Below, one piece after another: positions 38,932 through 38,984 of a stretch of DNA of 38,984 bases. A program made the position numbers and the translations under genes. The stretch lies in assembly GCA_030694005.1 (NCBI GenBank), contig JAUXZG010000035.1, positions 1-38,984 on the forward strand. Reading direction: 5' to 3'. The DNA comes from Desulfobaccales bacterium. Lineage in GTDB: Bacteria > Desulfobacterota > Desulfobaccia > Desulfobaccales > 0-14-0-80-60-11. Each line of letters starts with the position of its first letter. Position 1 is the stretch's first letter. Below the pieces are notes generated by a model. It ran no database searches. It was given only the letters and a program-made list of their open reading frames with translations, and was not told the DNA's origin.

Positions 38932-38984
38932 AATAATCCCCCTAAAGGTATTGGGGGTGGGTGTTTGGGGGTGGGGGTAAGGGC

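Overview
The window looks like one contig from a GC-rich, Desulfobacca/Syntrophobacterales-like bacterium (taxonomy is an impression from protein style, not a search). From left to right it holds: a 108-nt terminal poly-C run that is probably an artefact; a radical SAM/SPASM gene divergent from an alcohol dehydrogenase and a deacetylase-like gene; typA/bipA; an FAD-dependent oxidoreductase; an AT-rich patch with decayed repeats and what looks like a fossil integron cassette (attC-like site 8201-8253, small galactose-binding-like gene 8293-8766); a minus-strand trehalose operon (otsB, DUF5752-like, treT-like, otsA); cspA, a small basic protein gene and an RRM protein gene; ribosomal protein L25; a GT2 and two polysaccharide-type membrane proteins; a structured 1.4-kb intergenic region; a tightly overlapping plus-strand operon (21509-31615) coding for a serine-palmitoyltransferase-like enzyme, a complete ABC/MFP/TolC exporter, a GNAT-like acyltransferase, a multi-TM protein and a B12/radical SAM enzyme; a class III cyclase; a 216-bp MITE-like compound inverted repeat; and a GDP-fucose/colanic-acid-like cluster (fcl, gmd, wcaJ-like, wcaI-like). 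The best candidates for a new system are the SPT/exporter/acyltransferase operon, the attC-like cassette relic, and a terminator-bearing leader in front of cspA. All names rest on motif recognition; no searches were run.
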